The notes below the pieces were generated by a model. The model was not told the DNA's origin and ran no database searches. It saw only the letters and a list, made by a program, of their open reading frames with translations. A stretch of 32,086 bases of DNA, from positions 1-32,086 of the forward strand of contig JAQGOK010000054.1 in NCBI GenBank assembly GCA_028293645.1. The letters are read 5' to 3'. Source of the DNA: Chthoniobacter sp. (lineage in GTDB: Bacteria; Verrucomicrobiota; Verrucomicrobiia; Chthoniobacterales; Chthoniobacteraceae). The position numbers and the translations under genes are program-made. The first letter of the stretch is position 1. Each line of letters starts with the position of its first letter. Below are positions 10,126 through 18,969 of the stretch, in pieces.

Positions 10126-10773
10126 TTAGCTCGTGGCCTCCTGTTTGGCTTTCTTCGCCGGCCGGATCACTACGTAGCTTCCGTTTGCTCCCGGCACTGC
10201 ACCGGTGATCAGGATCACGCCTTCCGCTTCCCTTACCTGGATAACTCGTAAGTTCTGAACCGTGATTCGATCGTCACCCATGTGGCCTGGCATGCCCATG
10301 TTCTTCCAGATTCGGCCCGGCGTGGACCGGTTACCGATGGCGCCATTACGGCGATGCATCATGGAACCGTGGGTCGCAGGTTGTCCCGCCATCCCATGCT
10401 TGCGAACTACGCCTTGAAAGCCTTTGCCCTTGGATTGCCCGATCACGTCCACCAAATCACCGGGGGCGAACTGAGTGACATTCAGGTCAATGGCACCTTC
10501 AATCGAAGTGTTCGCCGGCAGACGAAACTCGCGAATGTGCTTCTTCGGTTCTGACCCTGCCTTCTTGAAGTGACCAAGCAGCGGCTTCGTTACCCGCTGC
10601 TCCTTCTGGGTGTCAAAGCCTACCTGCACCGCCGAATAGCCGTCGATCTCGTCGCTCTTGATTTGGAGCGCAGTGTTACCACCGGCCTCAATCACGGTTA
10701 CAGGTGTTGCTTTGCCGGCGGCGTCATAGACGCGCGTCATTCCGAGTTTTCTGCCTAAAAGTCCAATCTTCAT
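10126..10773 (-). CDS. rplC: 50S ribosomal protein L3
   Basis: MKIGLLGRKLGMTRVYDAAG...GKGFQGVVRKHGMAGQPATHGSMMHRRNGAIGNRSTPGRIWKNMGMPGHMG. Confidence 0.98.
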   Translation of the reverse strand: MKIGLLGRKLGMTRVYDAAGKATPVTVIEAGGNTALQIKSDEIDGYSAVQVGFDTQKEQRVTKPLLGHFKKAGSEPKKHIREFRLPANTSIEGAIDLNVTQFAPGDLVDVIGQSKGKGFQGVVRKHGMAGQPATHGSMMHRRNGAIGNRSTPGRIWKNMGMPGHMGDDRITVQNLRVIQVREAEGVILITGAVPGANGSYVVIRPAKKAKQEATS

Positions 10774-10790
10774 CTCGCGTGTTTTGAGCG

Positions 10791-11099
10791 TCAGATCTTG
10801 ATGGTGATGTCCACGCCGGCCGGAAGATTCAGCTTCTTCAACTCATCAACCGTCTTGGCAGTTGGTTCGATGATATCAAGCAGGCGCTTATGAGTGCGGA
10901 TTTCGAACTGCTCCATCGATTTCTTGTCGACGTGGGGTGAGCGGTTCACGGTAAATTTCTCAATACGGGTTGGCAGCGGAATGGGACCCGCGACCTTGGC
11001 GCCCGTGCGCTTCGCAGTCTCGACGATCTCCGCCGAAGACTGGTCAAGCATCCTGAAATCGAATGCTTTAAGTCGGATGCGAATGCGTTGGCCGGTCAT
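10791..11099 (-). CDS. rpsJ: 30S ribosomal protein S10
   Basis: [72 protein letters not shown]. Confidence 0.98.
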   Translation of the reverse strand: MTGQRIRIRLKAFDFRMLDQSSAEIVETAKRTGAKVAGPIPLPTRIEKFTVNRSPHVDKKSMEQFEIRTHKRLLDIIEPTAKTVDELKKLNLPAGVDITIKI

Positions 11100-11105
11100 A
11101 GTTCC

Positions 11106-13271
11106 TTATTTGGCTTTCTGGTCGAGCACGGCGGCGAGCACCTGCGCGGGCACTTGTTCAAAGTGTGATGGTTCCATGGAGTAGCTGGAGCGACCCTTGG
11201 AGAGCGAACGGATTGCTGTCGAATAACCGAACATCTCGGCCAGCGGCACGTCAGCGTTGATGATCGAAAGGTTGTTCTTCGCCTCGATACCCTTGATTGC
11301 TGCACGACGGCGACTGAGATCGCCCATGATATCGCCCTGGTATTCTTCGGGAGTGCTATTCTCAACCTTCATGATCGGTTCGAGAAGGATCGCGCCGGCT
11401 TTCTTGAAGCCATCTTTTGCAGCGAAAATTGCCGCCATCTTGAAGGCGAGTTCGTTGGAATCTACGTCGTGGTAGCTTCCGTCGATGATGTCGATTTCGA
11501 CGTCGATCACAGGATATCCGCCGACCACGCCATTGAGCACCGCTTCTTCGACACCCTTCTTGCAAGCTGGAATGTATTCCTTGGGAATCGTTCCGCCGAC
11601 GACTTTGTTCTCGATCACCAGACCTTTGCCGCGCTCGCCGGGACGGACGTTGACAATGACGTGACCGTATTGGCCGCGACCACCGGATTGCTTGATTAGC
11701 TTGCCTTCACCGGTCGCCGAAGAGGTGATCGTCTCGCGGTAGGCAATCTGTGGCTTGCCTGAATTCGCTTCCACCTTGAATTCGCGAAGCATGCGATCGC
11801 GGATGATCTCGAGGTGCAGCTCGCCCATTCCGGCGATGATGGTCTGACCGGTATCTTCATCGGTGTGGACGCGGAAGGTCGGGTCTTCTTCAGCCAGGCG
11901 CTGGAGTGCGATGCCCATCTTCTCCTGATCGAGCTTTGTCTTCGGCTCGATTGACATCGAGATAACCGGGTCAGGGAAGGAGGGCGGCTCTAGCAGCAGC
12001 GGGTGATCTTCATTACAAAGAGTGTCGCCCGTGGTGACATTCTTGATGCCTACGATCGCCGCGATGTCGCCGGAGTAAATCGTGTCGATATCTTCACGCT
12101 TATCCGCCTGGATCTGAATCAGACGACTGATGCGATCCCGCTTATTCGTGCGAGGATTGTAGATCGTGTCTCCTTTGGTAACCTTGCCACTGTAGACACG
12201 GAAGAAGACAAGCTTTCCCACGAACGGGTCGGTCCAGAGTTTGAACGCGAGCGAACAGAACTTCGCATTGTCGTCCGTCACCGCTTCGATCGGAGCCAAG
12301 GTATCCGGGTCCATACCCTTCGCCGCAGGGATGTCGATCGGGCTCGGCAGATAGTCGATCACCGCATCGACAAGATATTGAACGCCCTTGTTCTTGAAAG
12401 CTGAACCACCTACGACCGGAACAAACTTATTGGCGATGGTCTGCCGGCGGATACCCGCTTTAAGCATCTCGATCGTGATTGGTTTCTCCTCGAGGAAAGC
12501 TTCACCGATCTCGTCGTCCAGGTCGGAGATGGCAGTAACCAGATCATTGTAAGCCTGATCCACCATTTCCTGCGCTTCCGCAGGGATCTCCTCGATCCGA
12601 TAGTTCGAACCCATCTTCTCGTCGTCGAGATAGATGACAGCCTTCTTGTTAATGACATCATACTGCCCGCGCAGTTGATCTTCCGCACCGATCGGGATGA
12701 GCACCGGCCAGGCGTTCGCCCGCAGCTTGGTGCGCATGTCGTTGATCGCGTTATTAAAGTTGGCGCCGGTGCGGTCCATCTTATTAACGAACGCGATCCG
12801 CGGGACGTTATACTTCGTCGCCTGACGCCAGACAGTCTCCGACTGCGGCTGAACGCCGGCAACACCACAGAACACAGCAACCGCACCATCGAGGACACGC
12901 AGGGAACGCTCCACCTCCGCCGTGAAATCCACGTGGCCCGGGGTGTCGATGATGTTCACCCGCATCTTGATCGCCTCGAACCCCTTGAACACTCCGGCCT
13001 CTTTCCGTTGCTCCCAGAAACAAGTCGTCGCCGCGGAAGTGATCGTGATACCGCGCTCACGCTCCTGCTCCATCCAGTCCGTAACGGTCGTGCCCTCGTG
13101 CACCTCACCGATCTTATGGATCATCCCGGTGTAGAAAAGGATGCGTTCCGTCAGGGTCGTCTTTCCGGCGTCGATATGCGCCGCGATGCCGATGTTCCTC
13201 GTCCGCTCCAGTGGGTACTGGCGGTTCGGGGAGTTCGGGTTCGACGTAAGTGGAGCAGCAGCAACCGACAT
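11106..13271 (-). CDS. fusA: Elongation factor G
   Basis: [27 protein letters not shown]...[27 protein letters not shown]...[10 protein letters not shown]; between rpsG and rpsJ. Confidence 0.98.
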   Translation of the reverse strand: MSVAAAPLTSNPNSPNRQYPLERTRNIGIAAHIDAGKTTLTERILFYTGMIHKIGEVHEGTTVTDWMEQERERGITITSAATTCFWEQRKEAGVFKGFEAIKMRVNIIDTPGHVDFTAEVERSLRVLDGAVAVFCGVAGVQPQSETVWRQATKYNVPRIAFVNKMDRTGANFNNAINDMRTKLRANAWPVLIPIGAEDQLRGQYDVINKKAVIYLDDEKMGSNYRIEEIPAEAQEMVDQAYNDLVTAISDLDDEIGEAFLEEKPITIEMLKAGIRRQTIANKFVPVVGGSAFKNKGVQYLVDAVIDYLPSPIDIPAAKGMDPDTLAPIEAVTDDNAKFCSLAFKLWTDPFVGKLVFFRVYSGKVTKGDTIYNPRTNKRDRISRLIQIQADKREDIDTIYSGDIAAIVGIKNVTTGDTLCNEDHPLLLEPPSFPDPVISMSIEPKTKLDQEKMGIALQRLAEEDPTFRVHTDEDTGQTIIAGMGELHLEIIRDRMLREFKVEANSGKPQIAYRETITSSATGEGKLIKQSGGRGQYGHVIVNVRPGERGKGLVIENKVVGGTIPKEYIPACKKGVEEAVLNGVVGGYPVIDVEIDIIDGSYHDVDSNELAFKMAAIFAAKDGFKKAGAILLEPIMKVENSTPEEYQGDIMGDLSRRRAAIKGIEAKNNLSIINADVPLAEMFGYSTAIRSLSKGRSSYSMEPSHFEQVPAQVLAAVLDQKAK

Positions 13272-13288
13272 AGTAAGCGGGGTTGAAA

Positions 13289-13762
13289 CTAGAAGCGGAA
13301 GTGAGCGAACGCGCGATTGGCCTGTGCCATCTTATGGGTGTCGTCGCGTTTCTTGATGGCGTTACCCTGACCGGCCGCAGCCTCTTTCAGTTCGGTGGCG
13401 AGAGCTCGCATCAGCGGAACGTTCTTCCGAGCCTGTGCGTAGCTAACGATCCAACGCATGGCCAAAGCGAGCTGCCGTGCGGGCGGCACTTCCATCGGCA
13501 CCTGATAGGTGGCACCACCGACGCGGCGGCTCTTCACCTCCAGGCGGGGCTTTACGTTATCGATCGCCTTGTTGAGGATCTCCAACGGATCGACCGCATC
13601 AGTGCCGGTCCGGGTCTCTTCGATCGCCGTATATACGATTCGCTCCGCGAGCGACTTCTTCCCGTCCTGCATGACAGTCGCGATCAAGCGAGCCACCACT
13701 GGGCTGCCATAGCGGGCATCCAGCTTTTCTTCCTTATGAATAACTCGGCGACGACGAGACAT
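13289..13762 (-). CDS. rpsG: 30S ribosomal protein S7
   Basis: [46 protein letters not shown]...[26 protein letters not shown]. Confidence 0.98.
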   Translation of the reverse strand: MSRRRRVIHKEEKLDARYGSPVVARLIATVMQDGKKSLAERIVYTAIEETRTGTDAVDPLEILNKAIDNVKPRLEVKSRRVGGATYQVPMEVPPARQLALAMRWIVSYAQARKNVPLMRALATELKEAAAGQGNAIKKRDDTHKMAQANRAFAHFRF

Positions 13763-13791
13763 GTGTTAGATCGTTTAAGACTTCCTGAAAA

Positions 13792-14217
13792 TTACTTCTT
13801 TTTACCTTTTCCGCCCTTGCCCTTGGCCGCCTCGGCTTCTGCACCGGGCTTCGGCCGCTTGGCGCCGTATTTCGAACGGCTGCGACGACGACCATCAACC
13901 CCGAGGGCATCCAAAGTGCCGCGGACGATATGATACCGGACGCCGGGCAGATCTTTTACGCGACCACCGCGAACGAGCACAATCGAGTGCTCCTGAAGGT
14001 TGTGACCTTCACCGGGGATGTAGGCAATGACCTCATATCCGTTGGTTAGTCGCACCTTCGCCACTTTGCGCAGCGCGGAGTTCGGCTTCTTCGGGGTACG
14101 CGTCATGACCTGCGTGCAGACGCCTCGCCGAAATGGGCAATTCGTCAGCGCCGGTGATTTGGATTTCACCGTGATCTTTTTGCGTCCTTTTCGGACGAGC
14201 TGGTTGATCGTGGGCAT
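13792..14217 (-). CDS. rpsL: 30S ribosomal protein S12 with Lys/Ala/Gly-rich C-terminal tail
   Basis: [78 protein letters not shown]. Confidence 0.98.
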   Translation of the reverse strand: MPTINQLVRKGRKKITVKSKSPALTNCPFRRGVCTQVMTRTPKKPNSALRKVAKVRLTNGYEVIAYIPGEGHNLQEHSIVLVRGGRVKDLPGVRYHIVRGTLDALGVDGRRRSRSKYGAKRPKPGAEAEAAKGKGGKGKKK

Positions 14218-14296
14218 TTAGAAAACAGGGTCGTTTTGAACTGCAATCGTCCGAGACATCCGGGGACTGAAAACCCCGCTGAGCGGGCTATTGCAG
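14218..14296 (-). promoter_or_regulatory. Candidate structured 5' leader of the str operon
   Basis: Minus-strand RNA 5'-CTGCAATAGCCCGCTCAGCGGGGTTTTCAGTCCCCGGATGTCTCGGACGATTGCAG-3' ends 24 nt before rpsL ATG: outer 7-bp stem CTGCAAT/ATTGCAG enclosing two mutually exclusive hairpins (CCCGC-TCA-GCGGG and CGGGG-TTTTCAGT-CCCCG). Confidence 0.4.
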
Positions 14297-14603
14297 ACCC
14301 ACCGGGAGCGGGGAGCGCGGACAGTAGGGAAAAGCGCTAGGCGTGCAAGCAGTTTTCTCCACCGTCCAATATTTCCTTCGAAAGCTCAGGCCAGCCTCAC
14401 ATCGTCGAAGCCGCCGGATGACCGGAGCCGCGAGAGCGGGACTTTCCCGAGAGCGCGAAGGGGTTGGATATTTAGAGGAGCGGCTTTGGGAGCGCAAGCG
14501 TCATTTCTAATTATTCTTTCGGATCCACCAGTAATCACGAACTCGAGCCTGAGTTACCTAGGCTAGACGCCGCAGGAGGTGTCATCACTCCACCGACAAC
14601 GGC

Positions 14604-15065
14604 TTAGTAAATGTACGGGTCGGGCAACGTGAACGCGTTTTTGATCAGGTTGAATTCGGGTCCTTTCTCCGTCTCGATGATCTCCAGGATATCGAACCGA
14701 AAGAGCACATCCGGATGGTGAAGCATTTGCAGCCAGGCCAGCGCGCCTCGCGTGATCAACGCCTGCTTCGCCGAGTTCACCGCTTCGGCGGGAGCACCGA
14801 AGGCGAGACTGCGGCGCGTCTTTACCTCGATGAAAGCGAGGGTGTCGCAGCTTTTGTCCCGGCAGACGATGTCCACTTCTCCCCCGCGAGGCGCCCGGAA
14901 GTTGCGGTAGAGCACCTTGTATCCATGTCGCCGCAAATACCGGCCCGCGACGCGCTCGCCGTAGCGGCCCAGCCACTGCGATCGATTCTCGTCCGGTTTA
15001 GGCGCGGCCGTTAAGCGCGAGCGCCACTGGTTGAAAAGAGCGCCGATGAATCGGACAAGGGCCAT
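14604..15065 (-). CDS. yraN: UPF0102 family protein YraN (predicted endonuclease-like)
   Basis: LGRYGERVAGRYLRRHGYKVLYRNFRAPRGGEVDIVCRDKSCDTLAFIEVKTRRSLAFGAPAEAVNSAKQ; UPF0102 pattern; adjacent to rnhB. Start at 15065 (MALVRF) is inferred. Confidence 0.9.
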   Translation of the reverse strand: MALVRFIGALFNQWRSRLTAAPKPDENRSQWLGRYGERVAGRYLRRHGYKVLYRNFRAPRGGEVDIVCRDKSCDTLAFIEVKTRRSLAFGAPAEAVNSAKQALITRGALAWLQMLHHPDVLFRFDILEIIETEKGPEFNLIKNAFTLPDPYIY

Positions 15066-15618
15066 GGGCGCGCAGCTTAGCCAGATGCCGTGGCGTGCTG
15101 TAGCCTTTATGCTCGGAAAAGTCATACCCCGGATGCACCGCATCCCAAGCGACCATCAGGCGATCACGAGTCACCTTCGCGATCACGCTGGCTGCGGCAA
15201 TGCTGAAGCTGAGCCCGTCTCCACCGACGAGCGCGGTATGTTCAACGGGAAAGGGCCGGACCCGGAGCCCATCGATCAGCGCGTGATCCGGCAACTCGAC
15301 GATCGCGTTGATCGCCCGACGCATCGCCTCCCAGCTTGCCTGAAGGATATTGATCCGGTCGATTTCCTCCACCTCGACCACCGCGACAGCCCATCGGATC
15401 TCTGGATGCTGGGTGAGTTCCGCGTAGAGCACCTCCCGCTGCAAGGCAGTCAGCTGCTTTGAGTCTGTGAGGATGCGGTGACGAAACTTGGCGGGCAACA
15501 CCACCGCTGCCGCGACCACCGGGCCGGCCAGCGGGCCACGCCCTGCTTCGTCGATGCCCGCCACGCGGGAGTAGCCGCGCTCGCGGAGCTTCCGCTCGTG
15601 TCGGAGGCTGCACTTCAT
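14998..15618 (-). CDS. rnhB: Ribonuclease HII
   Basis: VAGIDEAGRGPLAGPVVAAAVVLP...LTDSKQLTALQREVLY...SIAAASVIAKVTRDRLM...HKGYSTPRHLAKLRAHGPCPIHRRSF. Confidence 0.97.
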   Translation of the reverse strand: MKCSLRHERKLRERGYSRVAGIDEAGRGPLAGPVVAAAVVLPAKFRHRILTDSKQLTALQREVLYAELTQHPEIRWAVAVVEVEEIDRINILQASWEAMRRAINAIVELPDHALIDGLRVRPFPVEHTALVGGDGLSFSIAAASVIAKVTRDRLMVAWDAVHPGYDFSEHKGYSTPRHLAKLRAHGPCPIHRRSFQPVALALNGRA

Positions 15619-15658
15619 CGACGGGCCCCGTAGCGCATCGATTGCTCCAACCCTTGCC

Positions 15659-16012
15659 TTACGCTGCGCTCGCCTTCTCGCGCACCGCCATCGCGCTCTT
15701 GCCCTTGCGCTGGCGGAGATAATTCAGCTTCGCACGGCGTGCCGTGCCGACGGTTTCCACTTCCACCTTGGCAATCCGGGGAGAATGCACCGGGAATACG
15801 CGCTCAACCCCTTCGCCGTAGCTGATCCGACGGACGGTGAAGGTCTCGTTGATCAGCGTGCCTTTGCGGCCGATCACGATGCCGGTGAAAATCTGCACGC
15901 GCTCCTTTTCACCTTCTTTCACGATGGTGTGCACGCGAACGCTGTCCCCCACCTTGAACTCCGCCGTTTTCGGCTTCATTTGCTCCTGATTGATCTTGGC
16001 GATGATGGACAT
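15659..16012 (-). CDS. rplS: 50S ribosomal protein L19
   Basis: Internal ATG at 16012: MSIIAKINQEQMKPKTAEFKVGDSVRVHTIVKEGEKERVQIFTGIVIGRKGTLINETFTVRRISYGEGVERVFPVHSPRIAKVEV; longer track ORF (to 16504) is antisense to tadA. Confidence 0.97.
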   Translation of the reverse strand: MSIIAKINQEQMKPKTAEFKVGDSVRVHTIVKEGEKERVQIFTGIVIGRKGTLINETFTVRRISYGEGVERVFPVHSPRIAKVEVETVGTARRAKLNYLRQRKGKSAMAVREKASAA

Positions 16013-16114
16013 AAAGTTGGTGCTCCTGGCGTGAGGGGTCGGAAAAGGGACGGGAGTAATAGCTTGATTCCCCACCGGCGCAAACCAATTTTCGCCCGCT
16101 CTGGCAGCCTCCGT

Positions 16115-16588
16115 ATGGACGAAATCATCGACCTTCACAGCGACACTTATTTCATGGCGGAGGCTCTGCGGCAGGCGCGTCGTGCATGGGAACGCGAGGA
16201 AGTTCCCGTGGGCGCAGTGATCGTTCACGCCGGGCGAATCATCGCGCGGGCGTTCAACCAGGTCGAAACACTCAAGGACGCCACCGCGCACGCGGAGATG
16301 CTCGCGATCACCCAAGCCGAGGCGGTGATCGGCGACTGGCGGCTCCACGAATGTGAGCTCTACGTGACCAAGGAGCCCTGCCCGATGTGCGCCGGTGCCC
16401 TGGTTCATGTGCGGATGAAGCGCGTCATTTTCGGCTGCCCCTCGGCCAAGGACGGAGCGGGTGGGACGTTGCTGAACCTTCTCCAGCACCCGCAATTGAA
16501 TCACCGCTGCGACATCACTTCCGGCGTCCGGCAGGACGAGTGTGCGCAGATGCTGCAGGCGTTCTTTCGAGAAAGGCGCGGCGCCTAA
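16115..16588 (+). CDS. tadA: tRNA-specific adenosine deaminase / CMP-dCMP deaminase family
   Basis: ATG at 16115: MDEIIDLHSDTYFMAEALRQARRAWEREEVPVGAVIVHAGRIIARAFNQVETLKDATAHAEMLAI...PCPMCAGALVHVRMKRVIFG (HAE and PCxxC zinc motifs). Confidence 0.93.
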   Translation: MDEIIDLHSDTYFMAEALRQARRAWEREEVPVGAVIVHAGRIIARAFNQVETLKDATAHAEMLAITQAEAVIGDWRLHECELYVTKEPCPMCAGALVHVRMKRVIFGCPSAKDGAGGTLLNLLQHPQLNHRCDITSGVRQDECAQMLQAFFRERRGA

Positions 16589-18651
16589 ACGAGCGACGGC
16601 TCTGGTGCGGCTGGAGTCACGGCACGGTGGATTGGCGGCGGCGTGTCTTTTCCGGAATGCTGCTGGAGCTCCTGCGCAACGTTGGCAGCGACCGCGTGAA
16701 CGCGCGTGATTGCTTCCAGCACGTGCCGATTCAGCTCAAAGGGCGTCTGCCGGCTGCGGCGTTCTCCCTCAAACTGCTCCCGGCGCTTGCGAAGCGCCTG
16801 GAGGAGATCGCCCCGGTATTTGGCCGTGTAATCTCCAAGGAGCTGGTCCGAGAACTTCGCCGGCAACTCCGGAAATCGCTCCGCCACGCTCTGCGATATG
16901 AGCTCGTGCAAGGCGGCAAGGCTCGTCTCGGGCAGACGCTTGAGCTTTTCCTCGACCGTGATTTCCTGATCCAGCTTCTCTCCGAAAAGCCGACGGCGGA
17001 CGGTTGCAATGCCTCGGAAAAGGAGCCAGTCCACAAACGATTTGCGGACGGGCACGTCCTCTTCGCGGATGGACATCTGATATGGCTCCAGCGCCTCGAC
17101 GCCTTCGAGTGCTGGCGCGGCGCTCTGCGCGATCTGCCCGAGCACAAAGTTGACTGAATGCAGATCGTTCATCACCAGCGCTGCGGGTTCGGCCCCACCG
17201 AGCGGCGTCTCCGTGAGAGCCTTCAACCGCGAACGGCTGTCCTCGGCGGAGGAGCGACCGGCTTCGGTGAGCAGAGGATTCCAATACTTTTCTTCCAATG
17301 CTTTCAGGCTGTCGTTCGTGCCGGTCCACCGTTCCAAAGCACCGCGCATGGCCGTCTTCAACTCCCCGGCTTTCACGCGCATGCTCTCCACTCGCAGCAG
17401 CGCATTCTCGGTGCGCAGTTTCTCGAAACTCGCATCCCACTCGACCTGGAGCAGCCGGTCGATCGCAGCCGTTTGCTCGTCGATCGCCTTCATCTCTGTA
17501 TCGAGCTGCTCCTGCTTGCCGCGCAGGATCTTAAACTCCTCGCCCTCGAACGCCTCGCGGACTTCGGCGCACAGCGTCCCGCCTTGCCGCAGGCTGTCGC
17601 GCATGAACTCAACCGTATAGTCGCTGCTGTTCAGATAATCCGTGAGATCGCGCAGGAACACGTCGAACCCGTCACCGCGCTCCCGGTTCGCACCGTTGCC
17701 CCCGCTCGATCCGTTGCCGTTTTGGGTCAACCGCGCCGACGCTGCATTCATCAGGTCCACGGCGTGAATGCGGACGCGTTTGTCTTCGTAGGCTTTGCGC
17801 AGCGGCCCGGCCATGGAGAGCGTTTTGAAGGCTTCGATGATCTTCTCCGGCTCCTGGCTTTCCGCGCTCGGCCGCAGCGTTCCGTCCGACTGGAGATCAC
17901 GCTTTTGCGAATCCACATTGATGACCAGGAAAATGCGGCTGAACAGGTCGAGGAGCTGATTGAACTCCGCGAAGACCTGCTCGAGGAAAAGATTGTCCGT
18001 CTTCACCACGAAGACCGCGCAAGCCGCGCTGTCCCGGAACTCTCGCGTGAGCACGTCGTAGCCGAAATTCATCCGGCTGTAGAGGCCGGGAGTGTCCACC
18101 AGAACCGTGCTGGATTCCGCCAGGCTTTGCACCGGCATCTTCACGTCCACGCGGCGGATTGCTTCGGTGAAATGCGTGCGCGGATCGAATTCGCCGCCGC
18201 GTTCCTCCGTCGTGCGGATCTGCTGGGCGAGAGCAATATGACTGTCCGCGATCACATCTTTGAGCATGCGCCCGTTCGCAAAAACCGTCTGCCGGCCGTT
18301 GTAGCGCGTGACGGAAAAGTGCGCCTGCTCAGCGTGCGAGACATAGACGAGGCACGGATAGCCCGGGAGCGACGTGACTTCGCTCACGTACGAGCCGCTG
18401 ATCGCGTTCATCAGTGTCGATTTGCCGCTTTTCAACGGGCCAAAAATAAGGAGGTATGCGTGCTGGCTTTGCAGTTTCTCGACCAGCGTGCGCAACCGGG
18501 CACGCACGTCGTGCAGCGTGTTCAACGGCTTCTCCAGAAGCTCGGTTTCACTCCCCTGCTCCATGCGACTGATGGCGTTTTCCAGAGCCGGCGGAAGCGT
18601 GCCAAGAGTGGCCATGCAAGCTTCGCAAAACCGTGAGATTTCCGTTTTCAT
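16585..18651 (-). CDS. Dynamin-like GTPase
   Basis: P-loop LLIFGPLKSGKSTLMNAISG, switch VDTPGLYSR, long helical C-terminal region; 688 aa. Confidence 0.8.
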   Translation of the reverse strand: MKTEISRFCEACMATLGTLPPALENAISRMEQGSETELLEKPLNTLHDVRARLRTLVEKLQSQHAYLLIFGPLKSGKSTLMNAISGSYVSEVTSLPGYPCLVYVSHAEQAHFSVTRYNGRQTVFANGRMLKDVIADSHIALAQQIRTTEERGGEFDPRTHFTEAIRRVDVKMPVQSLAESSTVLVDTPGLYSRMNFGYDVLTREFRDSAACAVFVVKTDNLFLEQVFAEFNQLLDLFSRIFLVINVDSQKRDLQSDGTLRPSAESQEPEKIIEAFKTLSMAGPLRKAYEDKRVRIHAVDLMNAASARLTQNGNGSSGGNGANRERGDGFDVFLRDLTDYLNSSDYTVEFMRDSLRQGGTLCAEVREAFEGEEFKILRGKQEQLDTEMKAIDEQTAAIDRLLQVEWDASFEKLRTENALLRVESMRVKAGELKTAMRGALERWTGTNDSLKALEEKYWNPLLTEAGRSSAEDSRSRLKALTETPLGGAEPAALVMNDLHSVNFVLGQIAQSAAPALEGVEALEPYQMSIREEDVPVRKSFVDWLLFRGIATVRRRLFGEKLDQEITVEEKLKRLPETSLAALHELISQSVAERFPELPAKFSDQLLGDYTAKYRGDLLQALRKRREQFEGERRSRQTPFELNRHVLEAITRVHAVAANVAQELQQHSGKDTPPPIHRAVTPAAPEPSLV

Positions 18652-18969
18652 AGAGCTTCCGGAGAGTGCGTCCGCACGCCTGAGGGGTCAACCCTCGCGC
18701 CGGCTTTCGCGCGTCCGGTTTGGCGCAAGACCGTGCGGTTCCTTGTGCGCCTTCTTCCCCTCCCGAGGGAAGAGGTGCGTGCTTGCAACCTGTTGCTTTG
18801 GTCGGCTCGCCGTCAAAGCCGCGCGTTCGTGGCCGAGGGCGCCGGACTGCTCGATCAAGTATCGCAGCCCGCGATACGATAATGCTACGGACTTTTACGA
18901 TCGTAAGGGGGGGCGCGGACAGTTACGCGCCCATCATCGGCTGCCGTCGAACGTCGCCTTTGGGTGCGC

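Noticed and set aside
14288-14566. Small ORFs on both strands upstream of rpsL
   Set aside because: Short, no recognisable motifs, and located in the probable operon promoter/leader region.
15659-16504. 281-aa rplS-containing ORF
   Set aside because: N-terminal 164 residues are antisense to tadA; the L19 core begins at ATG 16012.
17158-18636. 492-aa + strand ORF
   Set aside because: Antisense shadow of the dynamin-like GTPase.
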